A stretch of 64,000 nucleotides of DNA from Loxodes magnus (GCA_946699065.1 CAMPDV010000017.1:1-64000), one strand, 5' to 3'. Shown: positions 15,721-27,187, counted from the first letter of the stretch. A program made the numbers and translations. The notes: generated by a model from the sequence alone, not told the origin.

Positions 15721-17115
15721 ACTCCTTAAAACTGAAATTCTATCTTCTTTTCTTACCTTACTTATTCACTTTTCTAAATACTTATTACTTCTCAAAGCAT
15801 AATCATTAAAACTGAAACTCTATCTTCTTTTCTTACTTTACTTCTTCACTTTTATAAATACTTATTGCTTCTAAATGCACACTCCTTAAAACTGAAGGTC
15901 TATCTTCTTTTCTTACTTCACTTCTTCACTTTTCTAAATACTTATTACTTCTCAAAGCATAATCATTAAAACTGAAACTCTATCTTCTTCTCTTACTTTA
16001 CTTATTCACTTTTCTAAATACTTATTAATTCACAAAGCATACTCCTTAAAACTGAAACTCTATTTTCTTCTCTTACTTTACTTTTTAGTTTTCTAAATAC
16101 TTATTACTTCTCAAAGCATACTCCTTAAACTGAAATTCTATCTTCTTTTCTTACTTCACTTCTTCACTTTTCTAAATACTTGTTACATCTCAAAGCATAC
16201 TCCTTAAAACTGAATCTTATCTTCTTTTCTTACTTTACTTATTACTTTTCTAAATACTTATTACTTCTAAATGCATACTCCTTAAAACTTCAACTCTATC
16301 TTCTTCTCTTACTTTACTTCTTCACTTTTTAAATACTTATTAATTCTCAAAGCATACTCCTGAAAACTGAAATTCTATATTTTTACTTACTTTTCTTATT
16401 CACTTTTCTAAATACTTATTAATTCTAAAAGCATACTCCTTAAAACTGAAGGTCTAACTTCTTTTCTTACTTCACTTATTCACTTTTCTAAATACTTATT
16501 ACTTCTCAAAGCATACTCCTTAAAACTGAAATTATATCTTCTTTTCTAACTTTACATATTCACTTTTCTAAATACTTATTACTTCTCAAAGCATACTCCT
16601 TAAAACTGAAATTATATCTTCTTTTCTTACCTTACTTATTCACTTTTCTAAATACTTATTACTTCTAAATGCATACTCCTTAAAACTGAAATTATATCTT
16701 CTTTTCTTACCTTACTTATTCACTTTTCTAAATACTTATTACTTCTCAAAGAATACTCCTTAAAACTGAAATTATATCTTCTTTTCTTACTTTACTTATT
16801 CACTTTTCCAAATACTTATTACTTCTAAATGAATACTCCTTAAAAATGAAATCTATCTTCTTTTCTTACTTTATTTTTACACTTTTCATATACTTATAAC
16901 TTCTCGAAGCATTCTCCTTAAACTGAAACTCTTTCTTCTTTTCTTACTTCACTTCTTCACTTTTCCAAATACTTATTACTTCTCAAAGCATACTCCTTAA
17001 AACTGAAGGTCTATCTTCTTTTCTTACTTTATTTTTACACTTTTCAATATACTTATAACTTCTCGAAGCATTCTCCTTCAACTGAAATTCTATCTTCTTT
17101 TCTTACTTTATTTCT

Positions 17116-17741
17116 GCTTTTCAATCAAATATTTTCTTGATTTATTTGGAATTGGACAATCTCGTTCAAACTTTTCTTCGTTTTTTCTTACATTTATGAT
17201 TTGTTGCATTAAAAATTTTTTTTTCTTTTTTAGTTTGCTTTTTTTCTTAATATTAACTTCTTCTATAAACTTTTTTTCATCTACTTATGTTGCTTTTCTT
17301 CATCATGTTATAACATAAATTTTTCTAACTAGTTTTTGGATTCTTTTTTTTTGTTTTAAATTCTTTCAGGAGTATCTTTATTGGCTTTTTGACTTGATTT
17401 TTTTTGTATATAATATTATTTTTTATTATTTTTAATAATTGTTTTGCAATGAGATTTAATTTCTTTTATAAAATTTACTCTTCTTATATTTTTTCAATTC
17501 ACTTTTTTTTAATTTTTCTGAAATTTTAATATAGAAATTTGTAACTGTCGTTCTCTTTTTATACACTTTTACTTTAAAGACTTGGAAATTCTTTTTTTTT
17601 ATTTTTAAAAGTTTTTTTTTTCTTTTAGAAAGCTTTAGATAACATAAATTAGTTTTTGAAATCTTTTTTAGTTGTTTGTTTTAATTTTTTTCGAGTCTTA
17701 TCTCAAAATCTTTTTATATTTTAAAACTGTTTCTTACAGAT
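17116..17741. other. AT-rich spacer, no gene seen
   Basis: T-rich, low-complexity DNA to the right of the satellite. I see no recognisable coding motif, RNA gene or repeat unit, apart from scattered TTTTCTT tracts that resemble decayed satellite text. Confidence 0.6.
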
Positions 17742-17858
17742 TTTATTCCTTTCTGATCTTTTTTCATCCTGATTTCTCCAAGTTTGTTCCTTCCCAGATT
17801 CTCCCTATAGTGTAAAACTCAGAGCAAAAAAAGGCTTTTACACTTTTTGCGATTTTGA
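17742..17858 (+). repeat. Dispersed repeat, copy 1, with a perfect 9-bp inverted repeat
   Basis: A segment of about 117 bp starting TTTATTCCTTTCTGATC, present again at 18358-18475. Near its end AGTGTAAAA (17809-17817) pairs perfectly with TTTTACACT (17836-17844) across an 18-nt loop, so a transcript of either strand could form a hairpin. Function is unknown. It could be a small structured RNA, a transcript end signal or a decayed mobile repeat. Confidence 0.7.
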
Positions 17859-17931
17859 AAACATTTTTATTAGTTTCAGATTACCAAACTACATTTTAAA
17901 AAAAAATAAGCGTTCTATTTCAAAAATTTTT

Positions 17932-18000
17932 AAGTTTGTTCCATCCGAAAAAAGTCTTGCAGTGTAAAAAGCTGAGCAAAAAAACAAAATTACATTTTTC
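17932..18000 (+). repeat. Dispersed repeat, partial diverged copy 2
   Basis: It shares AAGTTTGTTCC and the AGTGTAAAA..GCTGAGCAAAAAAA core with the copies at 17742 and 18358. The downstream half, and with it the 3' arm of the hairpin, is diverged. Confidence 0.55.
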
Positions 18001-18050
18001 ACAGATTAATGCTTTACATATTCTTTTTCCCCTTTTCATTTAGCTCTAAA

Positions 18051-18290
18051 AATCAAAAAAAAATAACAAAAGCAAATTCTAAAATTTTGCAAAACCAAAA
18101 TCAAAAATTTTCAAACCCAATATCAAAAATTTTCAAAACAATTTCAAAATTTTCAAACCCAAATTCAAAAGTTTTCAAAACCAAAATCAAAAATTTTCAA
18201 ACCCAATATCAAAAATTTTCAAAACCATTTCAAAATTTCCAAATCAAAAATCAAAAATCAAAAATTTTTAAAACCAAACCCAAAAAAAAT
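18051..18290. repeat. Low-complexity CAAAATTTTCAAA repeat
   Basis: An irregular short-period repeat built from AAAATTTTCAAAACC and CCCAATATC pieces. A plus-strand open frame (18009-18338) reads a matching NQKFSNPISKIF periodicity. It follows directly from the DNA repeat and has no family resemblance, so I do not call it a gene. Confidence 0.7.
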
Positions 18291-18357
18291 TGTTCGCTTT
18301 TTTTATTCCCATTTTTTCAAAAACCTTTTATACTTTAAAAATTTTTCTTAAAAAAAT

Positions 18358-18475
18358 TTATTCCTTTCTGATCCTCTACTTATCCCGAAATCCCCCAGCT
18401 TGTTCCGTCCCAACTCAGCCCTATAGTGTAAAACGCTGAGCAAAAAAAGGCTTTCACACTTTTTGCCATTTTCAA
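18358..18475 (+). repeat. Dispersed repeat, copy 3, with an 8/9-bp inverted repeat
   Basis: Homologous to 17742-17858 over its length (TTCCTTTCTGATC, then CTTGTTCC, then CCCTATAGTGTAAAA). The hairpin arms AGTGTAAAA and TTTCACACT keep 8 of 9 pairs. Conservation of the arms while the flanks change suggests the hairpin may matter, but with three copies that is only a hint. Confidence 0.7.
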
Positions 18476-18789
18476 GCTTCTACTGCCACAAAAAAACAGA
18501 AAGAAACTTTCTCAAAACTTTTTACTATCGGAAATAACCTTCTTACTATCTTAAATTTTATTTACACTCAAAAATTATAAAATTACTTTGAAAATCATTT
18601 GCTACATCGCTCAGAAAATTATTTATTATTTTTAACTTAAGGGAAAATAAAAAAAATAAAAAAAGAAATTAAAGATTGAAATTAACTTAAGCTGTCCATT
18701 TCGAAAAAAAATCCTAACTCGTAACGTGAATTTAAAAAATTTTTCTTAGAACTTATGTCTGAAAAAAATCCTTATATTTTTTAATAAAA
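18476..18789. other. AT-rich spacer, no gene seen
   Basis: No recognisable coding motif or structured repeat. Composition is similar to the flanking spacer. Confidence 0.55.
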
Positions 18790-19130
18790 TGACTTCAAAA
18801 TTTTTCTAAGTCAAAATTATTAGCGTTTTAGTTAGCCGTTTTTACTTATAACTTCAAAAATTTTTCCTAAACTGAAAAAATTATCGTTTTAATTAACCGT
18901 TTTTACTTATAACTTCAAAAATTTTTCCTAAACTGAAAAAATTAACGTTTTAATTAACCGTTTTTACTTATAACTTCAAAAATTTTCCTAAACTGAAAAA
19001 ATTATCGTTTTAATTAACCGTTTTTACTTATGACTTCAAAAATTTTCCTAAACTGAAAAAATTATTAGCGTTTTAGTTAGCCGTTTTTACTTATAACTTC
19101 AAAAATTTTTCCTAAACTGAAAAAATAATA
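18790..19130 (+). repeat. About 60-bp minisatellite, roughly 5.5 copies
   Basis: The unit contains ACTTCAAAAATTTTTCCTAA, then ACTGAAAAAATTA, then CGTTTTAATTAACCG and TTTTTACTTATA. Copies follow each other at 60-65 bp with small indels. The first copy is degenerate (18790-18837) and the last ends at GAAAAAATAATA near 19130. Outer copies carry TTAGTTAGCCG and inner copies TTAATTAACCG, which suggests the inner copies were amplified from one another. Confidence 0.88.
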
Positions 19131-19475
19131 GAACTTTAACTTGCTTTTGCAGAAGGACATGGACTACTTACTTTTTTATAAACATGTAGACGAAACTTAA
19201 ATTAAACTTAACCTTAATAAATAACTAAAAAAAATTTTTAGAAAATCATAAACCAAAATAAAAAAGACTTAAAATTTTTTTTAAATTACTAAATACTTTA
19301 TTATTTTAATAATTTTATACTTATTAATACTTTAGTACTTTAATAACTTAATACATTTATAACTTAATACTTATTAATACCTTACTACTTTTATAACTTA
19401 ATAATACCTTAGTATTTTTATACTTTTATAACTTAAAACTTATTAATACCTTACTACTTTTATAACTTAATACTT
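19131..19475. other. AT-rich spacer grading into degenerate TTAATACTTTAATA repeats
   Basis: The right half (about 19300-19475) consists of irregular TTATTAATACCTTACTACTTTTATAA-like pieces that lead into the clean octamer array. No gene is seen. Confidence 0.6.
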
Positions 19476-19715
19476 TAATAACTTAATAACTTAATAACTT
19501 AATAACTTAATAACTTAATAACTTAATAACTTAATAACTTAATAACTTAATAACTTAATAACTTAATAACTTAATAACTTAATAACTTAATAACTTAATA
19601 ACTTAATAACTTAATAACTTAATAACTTAATAACTTAATAACTTAATAACTTAATAACTTAATAACTTAATAACTTAATAACTTAATAACTTAATAACTT
19701 AATAACTTAATAATT
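19476..19715. repeat. Octanucleotide microsatellite (AACTTAAT)n, about 30 copies
   Basis: A near-perfect run of the 8-bp unit AACTTAAT (ATTAAGTT on the minus strand), ending about 40 bp beyond the stop codon of the kinase-WD40 gene. It would therefore lie in or just past that gene's 3' untranslated region. It is not a ciliate telomere repeat (those are C4A2- or C4A4-like). Confidence 0.95.
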
Positions 19716-19753
19716 TAATAATTTAAATAACTTAAATGTTTATTTCACAATTC

Positions 19754-21474
19754 TCAATTCGCCACCTTCCACTTTCTTATGGTTGTGTCCGCAGAACCAG
19801 ATAACAACCATTTGTTGTCCTTACTCAATGCTATTGCGCAAATTTCTCCTGTGTGCCCCTATAATGTCTATATACAATCACCCGTATTAAAATTTCAAAT
19901 TTTGATCGTTTTGTCGTAAGACCCCGAAAATATAAAGTTCATGTCGTTACTTAAACAAATACTTCGCACAACATCCGAATGCCCATTGATAATTCGAATT
20001 AACTAACCAGTTGAGAAATCTCATACACGAATCGTTCCATCGTCACTTCCAGATACGATCCATTTCGTGTCATTGCTTAGTGCGATCGCTCCAACTCCTG
20101 ACTCGTTTCCTTTCAAGGTCCTCGTACAACTACCCGTATTGAAATCCCATACACGAATCGTTCCATCGTAACTACCAGATACGATCCATTTCGTGTCATT
20201 GCTTAGTGCGATCGCTCAAACTACAAACTCGTGTCCTTTCAAGGTCCTCGTACAACTACCCGTCCAGAAATCTCATACACGAATCGTTCAATCGTCACTT
20301 CCAGATACGATCCATTTCGTGTCATTGCTTAGTGCGATCGCTCCAACTCCTGACTCGTGTCCTTTCAAGGTCCTCGTACAACTACCAGTATTGAAATCCC
20401 ATACACGAATCGTTCCATCGTAACTACCAGATACGATCCATTTCGTGTCATTGCTTAGTGCGATCGCTACAACTCAATCCTCGTGTCCTTTCAAGGTTTA
20501 ATCTAAATTGTTAAATGATTACCTTATGCTTGATCGTAAGCTATTTAATACGGCATTATTTTTCCAGCGAATTGCGTCTTAGTTTCTTCAGTTATTTTCA
20601 TTTATCCAGAGATGGATGTTATTTATTGGATGCTTTGAATTTGTTTTGGTGGCTAAGGCTTGATTTGCTTTATTAGGCTTAGTAACTGTGCCTAAACTAC
20701 TTCTAAACTTAAGCGCTCTTAAGCTGCTTATTTCCAGCATCCTTAAATTAACAAACTATACTCTTAAGGACAATCCTCTGGAATTTCTTCTCTTCTTTCT
20801 TTTTTAATTCCTTTTTCTATGTAACGATCTTCAGCATCTTGAAAAGGTACTTCTCGAGTAGCTATTTCCCAAAAAATTACTCCTAATGCGAAAATGTCAG
20901 ATTGCTTGCCGTATTTTGGCTTCATGTCCATTAATTCAGGAGCCATCCATCTAATATTTCCGACTTTTTGCTGAGTTTTTAGAGATTTGGATTCAGTCCT
21001 GACTCGAGACAAACCGAAGTCCGTTATTTTTGCTTTACCTAGAATATCAATCATTATGTTATTGCTCTTTAGATCCCTGTGAATGATATTCTTTTTGTGG
21101 ATATGCTATAAACCTAAAACTATATCCAAACTTATTTTGTAACGCAATTCCCATGCTAATTCTTTTTTGTTATGCAATAGATTGAATAAGTTCTAGGGCA
21201 AGTATTCCATTATCAATTATAATGGAGATGAACAGTAACCATATACTGTTATAACATTCGGATGTCTTATTTTCTGAGTGATCGCTATCTCCTACTCCAA
21301 ATCATCCTTTGCCTACTATGATATATTTTAATTGAATAACTTTTTAATAGCTATCTCAATGTAACCTTACATCAAACCCTTGTAGACCACACCGAAACTT
21401 CCCTCATCGATTTTGCTTAGTTCCTAAATTTCAGAATTTTAAATGATGTAATCACTTTCACTTGCCGAAACCAT
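19754..21474 (-). CDS. TKL-type protein kinase fused to six WD40 repeats
   Basis: I read 566 residues from ATG at 21474-21472 to TGA at 19756-19754, using TAA/TAG = Gln, TGA = Trp and removing a 20-nt intron (20503-20522). Exons 21474-20523 and 20502-19754 total 1701 nt, exactly 567 codons. The kinase domain (about residues 20-268) shows a glycine loop DEGSFG (23-28, first Gly replaced by Asp), AIKK lysine 44, C-helix Glu 62, HRDLKSNN (132-139), DFG (152-154), GNIRWMAPE ending at 180 and SDIFALG (192-198). All catalytic residues are present, so it should phosphorylate proteins, probably Ser/Thr as in tyrosine-kinase-like (TKL) kinases. Six WD40 blades follow, probably a ligand- or partner-binding propeller. 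No signal peptide or membrane segment is seen. In-frame TAA/TAG in the kinase part read as Gln at plausible sites. TGA appears only in the WD40 part, on WD-type Trp positions and at one Gly/Trp variable site. Confidence 0.88.
20016..20500 (-). repeat. Four near-identical 126-bp WD40 units inside the kinase gene
   Basis: Units whose CATTTCGTGTCATTGC boxes lie near 20061, 20187, 20313 and 20439 are spaced 126 bp. They are nearly identical to the units of the large array at 35447-64000. They read TLKGHES, V-x-AIALSNDTK, WIVSGS-x-D-x-TIRVWD. Two of them carry Asn-Thr-Gly after VWDF with Trp encoded by TGG, while the others carry Trp-Thr-Gly or Ser-Thr-Gly with TGA. Two further blades (about 19754-20015) are clearly diverged, with IKIWNFNTG and TIRKWKV, so only the inner blades are being homogenised. 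Confidence 0.92.
20503..20522 (-). other. Probable 20-nt spliceosomal intron
   Basis: On the minus strand the segment starts GTAATC and ends TTTAG. Removing it joins the kinase frame (ending ..Asp-Gln-Ala-Gln) to the WD40 frame (Asp-Gln-Thr-Leu-Lys-Gly-His). It also makes the whole ATG-to-TGA span a multiple of three. Very short introns are usual in several ciliates. The alternative is a frameshift in a pseudogene, but the canonical GT..AG ends at the exact point needed favour an intron. Confidence 0.75.
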
Positions 21475-24400
21475 TTTTTTATAATTTTCATTTACTTGAA
21501 TTCATAAATACTTAAAAATACCAGAATTTAAAAGAATTTATTAACATATTTAAACAAATAAATAAATTTTTAAATTGAAAAATAGAACTGTTTTAAAACT
21601 TTTATAAAATGCTGAATCTTTAATAAAACAAACATAAATTTAAAAAAACTTTGAAATTAAATGAAAAAAATCAGAACTTGCATCTTAAAAATAACTAAAT
21701 ATTAAAAAGAAAAAAATCTCGTATGAAAAATATAATTAAGTAGTTATAAAAAGTAAAGCAATAATTATCTTAAATTTAAAAAATTATTAGAAAGAATATT
21801 ACATAAAGAAATAGAAATCAATGTAATAGAATAACAAAAACCAAGAGAATAATTTACTAAAATATTAATAATTTTAAATATAATCTTAAGCTTAACTAAA
21901 TAAATTATTTTAATTGTTAATAACTCAATTATTATAAACTTTTATAACTAGACAATTGAAATCTTTAAACAAGAAAATAAACTTGATTTTTATTATCTTT
22001 TACTAAATTAGAATATCATTTTTTTCAAAAACATTTTAAACTTAAAAAAAAGGTTTTAATAATAAAATCTATTAAGAGTACTAATAAAACAAAAATCATA
22101 TAAATAATAAAGATCTTTTAAATTATATCATCATAATTGATTATGTTTTAGGTTTAATAATTAGATAAATATTAAATAAAATTGATACAAATTTATATTA
22201 CAATTAAAAAACTTGATGAAATTCATAGTAAAACTTAAATAGATACATTGATGAATAAAAATAAAAAAAATTAAATAATAATAAACAAAAAACTTATATC
22301 ATTGACATAATTATCTAAATTATGACTTAATGAAATAATAAAATGCTAAATATTAATATAGCAATGAATATGTTTTCGATAAAATATATAATTGCTTCGT
22401 AAAATAAAAAATTAATAAAATCAAAGAACGTTATTACTCATATAAAATGTTTTTATATTAATAAGATATAAAGAGTTAAAGATGACTATATGGAATATAT
22501 AATGAATAAAACCATAAAATTTAAAAGTTCAATTACGACTAAGATTTAATACCTCTTTGTATTTAATAAATAAGCTAATAAACATTAAATAATAAAACAA
22601 AAGGTTTTTATTGCTTGAAATATGTTTATGCTCTTATTAAATAAAATAAGCTAAATTATTTAATTAAAAATACTTAATCTATAATAACTAATTGCTTAGA
22701 ACTCTTCAAACACATTTAAATAAATTATACCTCCAATTTATAAACTCAAACTTAAGAATTAAAACTCTAAAATATTTTTATTAAAAGTTTAAAGAATTTT
22801 ATTAAAAGGATAAAATATAAAAGATATTAAAATCAAAAAAAATATTATAGATTTTAAAATCATAAAAATGTTCATTATATGTATACAAAATAAAAAAAAT
22901 GAAATTTTTTTTTTAACCAACCAAGTACTAATATCATAAAAATGAAAATAAAAGAATAACTAAAAACAAAAATATCTGGAAATACAAAATTACATTATTA
23001 TAACGTTTTTATCATGCTTTCTTAAAACTCTTTTTTAATAAATTTTTATAATTATACATTGAAAATACAAAAATACAATAATTAAGAAAACAAATTATTT
23101 AAAACTAGGAAACATAAAGTTGATTATTTTTAAGAATTAAAATGTATTTAGTCAATTTCATAATTATTTTAAAAATAATTCCTAAGCAATAAATTTTTAT
23201 TTGATTTATTTTTAGCAAAAAAATTGAAGAATAAATAAAGTTAACTTCAATTTTTAATGGTGTTAACTAAACATATATAATTTTAAAGATACCAGCAAAA
23301 TAAAATTAGAACTAGCTTATTAAATAATAAAATTAAAAAAATAAAATGATTTGAAAACGAATTTCTATATCAAGTTGGAATATTTTAAAAAAGCATAAGT
23401 TAATTAAAATAAAATGTTTCTTATGATTTCAACGTTGTAGATTCAACTAAAAAGATTTTTTTCCTTTAGATTGTAAGTTTTTAAATTATATCAAAACTAT
23501 TAGCAATAAATTCCAAATAGTTATTTTAAGCTACATTTGCAAAGTAGGAAGATCTTTTTTAGTTCATTTATTTTGATCGTGCAAATTTTGAGTAATAATT
23601 AAAATTTTTAAGAATTGCAAAAGTATATAAAATAATTAATAATTTCTCTTCATTTAAATCAAAAAAATATAAATCTTTTATAAAAAGTCTGTATTAACGT
23701 TGTATAAGCCAAACTCTTTAGACTTATTTAAATATTAAGTGAATGAATTTACTAATAAAGATAATCTAAAAGACATAATTATGAGATCATTTTCAATTTT
23801 AAGAAAAATGTAAAGATTTGAACAGAAAGAAAAGCTAAATAATTAATATAAGATACTTACTTTAAAGTTTTAAGATACTACAAGAAGCATATAAAATTAA
23901 TTTAACGAGGCTGAACTATTTAGAGGAATAAGATAAATATAATTACAAAAGAAGCAACTTAAGATGAAACCTTGTTTTCTTTTTGCTTTACTATAATTAC
24001 TATTTGTCATTTCAACCATTGACCGATTAAGTTTCAAAGCTGAACTCAAAGATTAAGTCTACATGCTCAAAGAAGCTAAATAGTAAGTTAATATAAGATG
24101 TTTGCATTATTTTGAACTTTTTAAGGAAAAATTATAAACTAGATTAATAATTATATGGCAAACACGCAAGAATGTAAATAATAAATCTAAATTGACTTTG
24201 GTAGTTTATAAAAAAATCGAAGTACATGAATAACAAGAAAAAGTATTTATTTTGTCTGAATGATATTTAAGTAGAAGTTGAATAAAGAAAAAGACAACTA
24301 AAATAAGCAAGTATTTCATAATTATTTTAAACTAAAGATTAATTTAATCTTATTACTATTTATGCAAATTATTAAAATTCATTATTCATGCTTTAATATA

Positions 24401-27187
24401 ACTTTCACTTTATAAATAAAAAATATCTTAAATTTGAAGAAAATTATAAAAAAGACATAGAAATAAAGAAATAAAATTTTGCTTACTATTTGCAAAACTC
24501 TTTATTTAAAACTTCTTAAGCCTAAGATGTAATCATAAGAACCTTAATCCAAAGTATTAAGAATTACCAAAGGATTTGTCTAGAAACTCTTACATTAATG
24601 CTTTGAGATTGCTTTATTCGGGTATTATCTTAAAATAAAGGATTTCCTTATAATATAAGTGTCACAGGAGAAGCAGATTTTCTCTAGTTACCTATTACTA
24701 AAAATATAGCAAAAGTAGTAGTTGTAAGGTAAAATGGCTTTTAACCAACGTAGAAAGAAGATAACTTATTAATTTTGAGTTAATTTTAACTTTAGAAGAG
24801 ATTCTCCTAAGTTAATTCAACATAATATGCTTTTTGAATAACCAAAACTTTCTTTAAAGCGTCAAATTTTGAAATGGTAAGTAGCTCTCTTAGTAAACCA
24901 AACTTAGATATTTTAAGAAAATAATAGAGTTAGCTAATAAATTACAGATAAAAGAATAAGTTACTTAAATTATTAATCAGCTAAGCTAGTGCGTAATAAT
25001 ATTTTACTAGACTTTTAAAAGTTTCAATTCCATAAAATCAGAATAAGATTAAGATAAAGAGATGAAGATGTTTAGTAAGACAGAGTATAGTAACTTCAGT
25101 AAGAGTGCTAAGAACCAATTTAGAGCTTAAAGATTGACTTAACATTTTTTTGCGTAAGTAACCCTCTCATTATTCTAAAGCTTTCTGTTCTTCCGAGTAT
25201 TTTTAAAATTTTTTGAGATAAACAATTTAGATTAAGTCATATTAAGGAAATAAAGGTTTTACTTAGTATTTAGAAGAAATTAATTACTCCAATCTTTTAT
25301 TGAAAGAAAAAAAGAAAAATAGTTAAAGCAAGAACAAAAAAAATACTTGGTAGATTCCAAGACTAAATAATGAATAAGCTGATAAAATAGACACTTTGAA
25401 ATATCTAAGATAAATAAGCTAAAGAGAGCTAAAATTAAACAAAAAGATTAAGCACCATAAAGTTGACTAAAGAAAGAAACTTCTTATTAATTAGTACTAA
25501 TAGGTAAGTATTTAAAGGGAAATTTGAGAATATTCCAAACAAGAATTTCAAAGCATTGACTTATAGAAATTTATTAAACCCAATTAGTTGTTTATTTTTC
25601 AAAATCTAAGTGAGGAAAAATTTTAGATGCTTAAAGCTTAAAAGAAGATAAAAATTCTATTAAAAGACATCAACGTTTTGGTAGGTGTAAAGAAGTAAAT
25701 TTCTAATTAAGAGAAAATCTTACTTTTGGTATTGTGTCTTTACTAATTATTCTTGACTTATAATTAATAATCTACCTTTTTAAGCAAATAAAAAGACAGC
25801 TATCCTAGAAAAAGATTAAAAAATAAGAAGAAAGTCATTAGAAATATATAATTTCCTGGCTATAGGAGGATTACTTATGAAGTTTAAAGAGAATAGTCCT
25901 TTTTAAAGATTCTTTTAGCTAATTGAGTAGATTCTACCAAAAGTATTTCAAGCATTCTTTGATTAATCTTATTAGAAGAATATTTAAAGTAGAAAGCAAG
26001 TTAGCAGAATATAAAAATACTTAGTAAAGTGTTCCTTTCCAAAAAGATGTAAGAATAAATACTAAACTCAATAAGAATGTAAGTGGGTTTACTTAAGATG
26101 AATAGTTCAGCATTAATAATAGAAGCAAAATAAGATTGTTAAGGTATTCGAAGCTAGCAAGATAAGAATATACTAAACTTAATCGAAATTCCAAGAATTT
26201 CAGTCGTAACCTAGAAAGAATAAATAGTTGAGTCGAAGAATCTATAGATCAGTAAATTCAATAATAGAAAAAAGTTTTATTAGCTAAATAGCAGAACTAA
26301 AAAGCGAATTTAAACTTAAATTTATTGACTTGAGCTTTGAGATTAAGAAGTTGGCAATAGTGTATGATGTAATATTTATATTTGGACTTCTACTTGCTGA
26401 ATGATGCTTCGAATAAAATACTTCATATTATTTAGATCTGTTTATAAATAGAGAAATCCCTTAGAACAGCATAAAGCTTATTAAAAGTATTTGCTTTTGT
26501 CAATAATTTTGCAAATATTTAGCAAACTATTTACCAAATACAAAAAATGAATTCCTTAGCAATCATATTATAGAAGTTTACACTTTTAAAATTGAATGAG
26601 TCATAAAGAAGAGGTTTTGAGAGATAAATATTGTTTCAAAATACCATAGCCATGTAGTATAAGGCTAGCTTAAGATTCCACATCAATAAACAAAATAGCA
26701 AATTTAAGAAAATCTTGTTAATTAATTAGTCCAAATTTAAATATATTAATCATGATAAAGTTCTTAATCTTTAGATATCCCAATCAAGTAATCTTTAGTC
26801 CATTTTTACTCCTCTTTCTTTAGCTTTAATTTCCTCTTCAGTTTTTAATCTTAATTATTTGTTATAGCTATTTATTGGCGATTAAACCTCCTTTTTTTCT
26901 TTAAATTTCACTCTTTAATTTTAAATTCAAATTTTTATTATTAAATTATAAAAGCTTGAAGAACCAAAAAACATGTTTAAATTAAGCTTTTAAGTAAATT
27001 CTTAAAATCTATAAGAATATAGTAATAAAGGAAATTCTCTGAGGTATCAAAAAAATATTAAGAGCTTTAATTTGCAAATATAAGGTAATTTATTTAAGTT
27101 CTGTTAACACTGAAGGTTCAATCCAAAAGGAATAAATATAAGACAAAATACGCAATCAGTCAATCAAGTCTTTGGAAAAAATCTTAA
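21475..27187. other. AT-rich region without a gene I can name
   Basis: The left part (to about 23.3 kb) is extremely AT-rich with long A/T runs. From about 23.9 to 26.8 kb the DNA is visibly less AT-rich, with more AGAAG-type purine text on the plus strand. With all three stops possibly sense, every frame is open and all three plus frames give similar Gln/Lys/Asn/Leu-rich text. A hand count of G by codon position over 24661-25920 gave about 64, 53 and 62, which shows no coding periodicity. I recognise no family. Decayed gene remnants are possible. Confidence 0.5.

Larger units (their letters stand above)
1..17115. repeat. 80-bp tandem satellite array (about 213 units)
   Basis: Direct head-to-tail repeats begin at base 1, so the array continues to the left. 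The unit starts with ATTACTTCTCAAAGCATAC and recurs every 80 bp (1, 81, 161 and so on). Some units are 83-86 bp because of a small insertion near the TTCTTCTTTTC tract. Units differ at recurrent positions, for example GAAATTC, GAAACTC, GATGGTC or GAAGGTC after AAAACT. The plus strand is strikingly poor in G, with two or three G per unit, mainly in CAAAGCAT and AACTGA. The unit length is not a multiple of three and indels occur, so it is not a protein repeat. Short 65-residue open frames inside are incidental. From about 15.7 kb rightward the units become irregular, and the array fades out near 17.1 kb, as expected for an array edge. Confidence 0.97.

Noticed and set aside
18009-18338. A 109-residue plus-strand open frame
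   Set aside because: Its sequence repeats only because of the underlying CAAAATTTTCAAA low-complexity DNA.
19476-19715. Telomere-like repeat
   Set aside because: The octamer AACTTAAT does not resemble the C4A2/C4A4 or related telomere repeats of ciliates and lies internally, next to a gene.
19754-20500. TGA = Cys (Euplotes-type code)
   Set aside because: TGA alternates with TGG at the WD tryptophan and sits at the Trp of the diverged IWN blade. Cys would not fit these positions. The single TGT near 58286 is explained by a one-base change.
21661-26960. A single plus-strand gene of about 1,750 codons starting at ATG 21661
   Set aside because: The frame is open only because all three stops may be sense. 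The other two frames look equally protein-like, no family motif was found, and G counts by codon position (about 64, 53, 62 over 24661-25920) show no coding periodicity.
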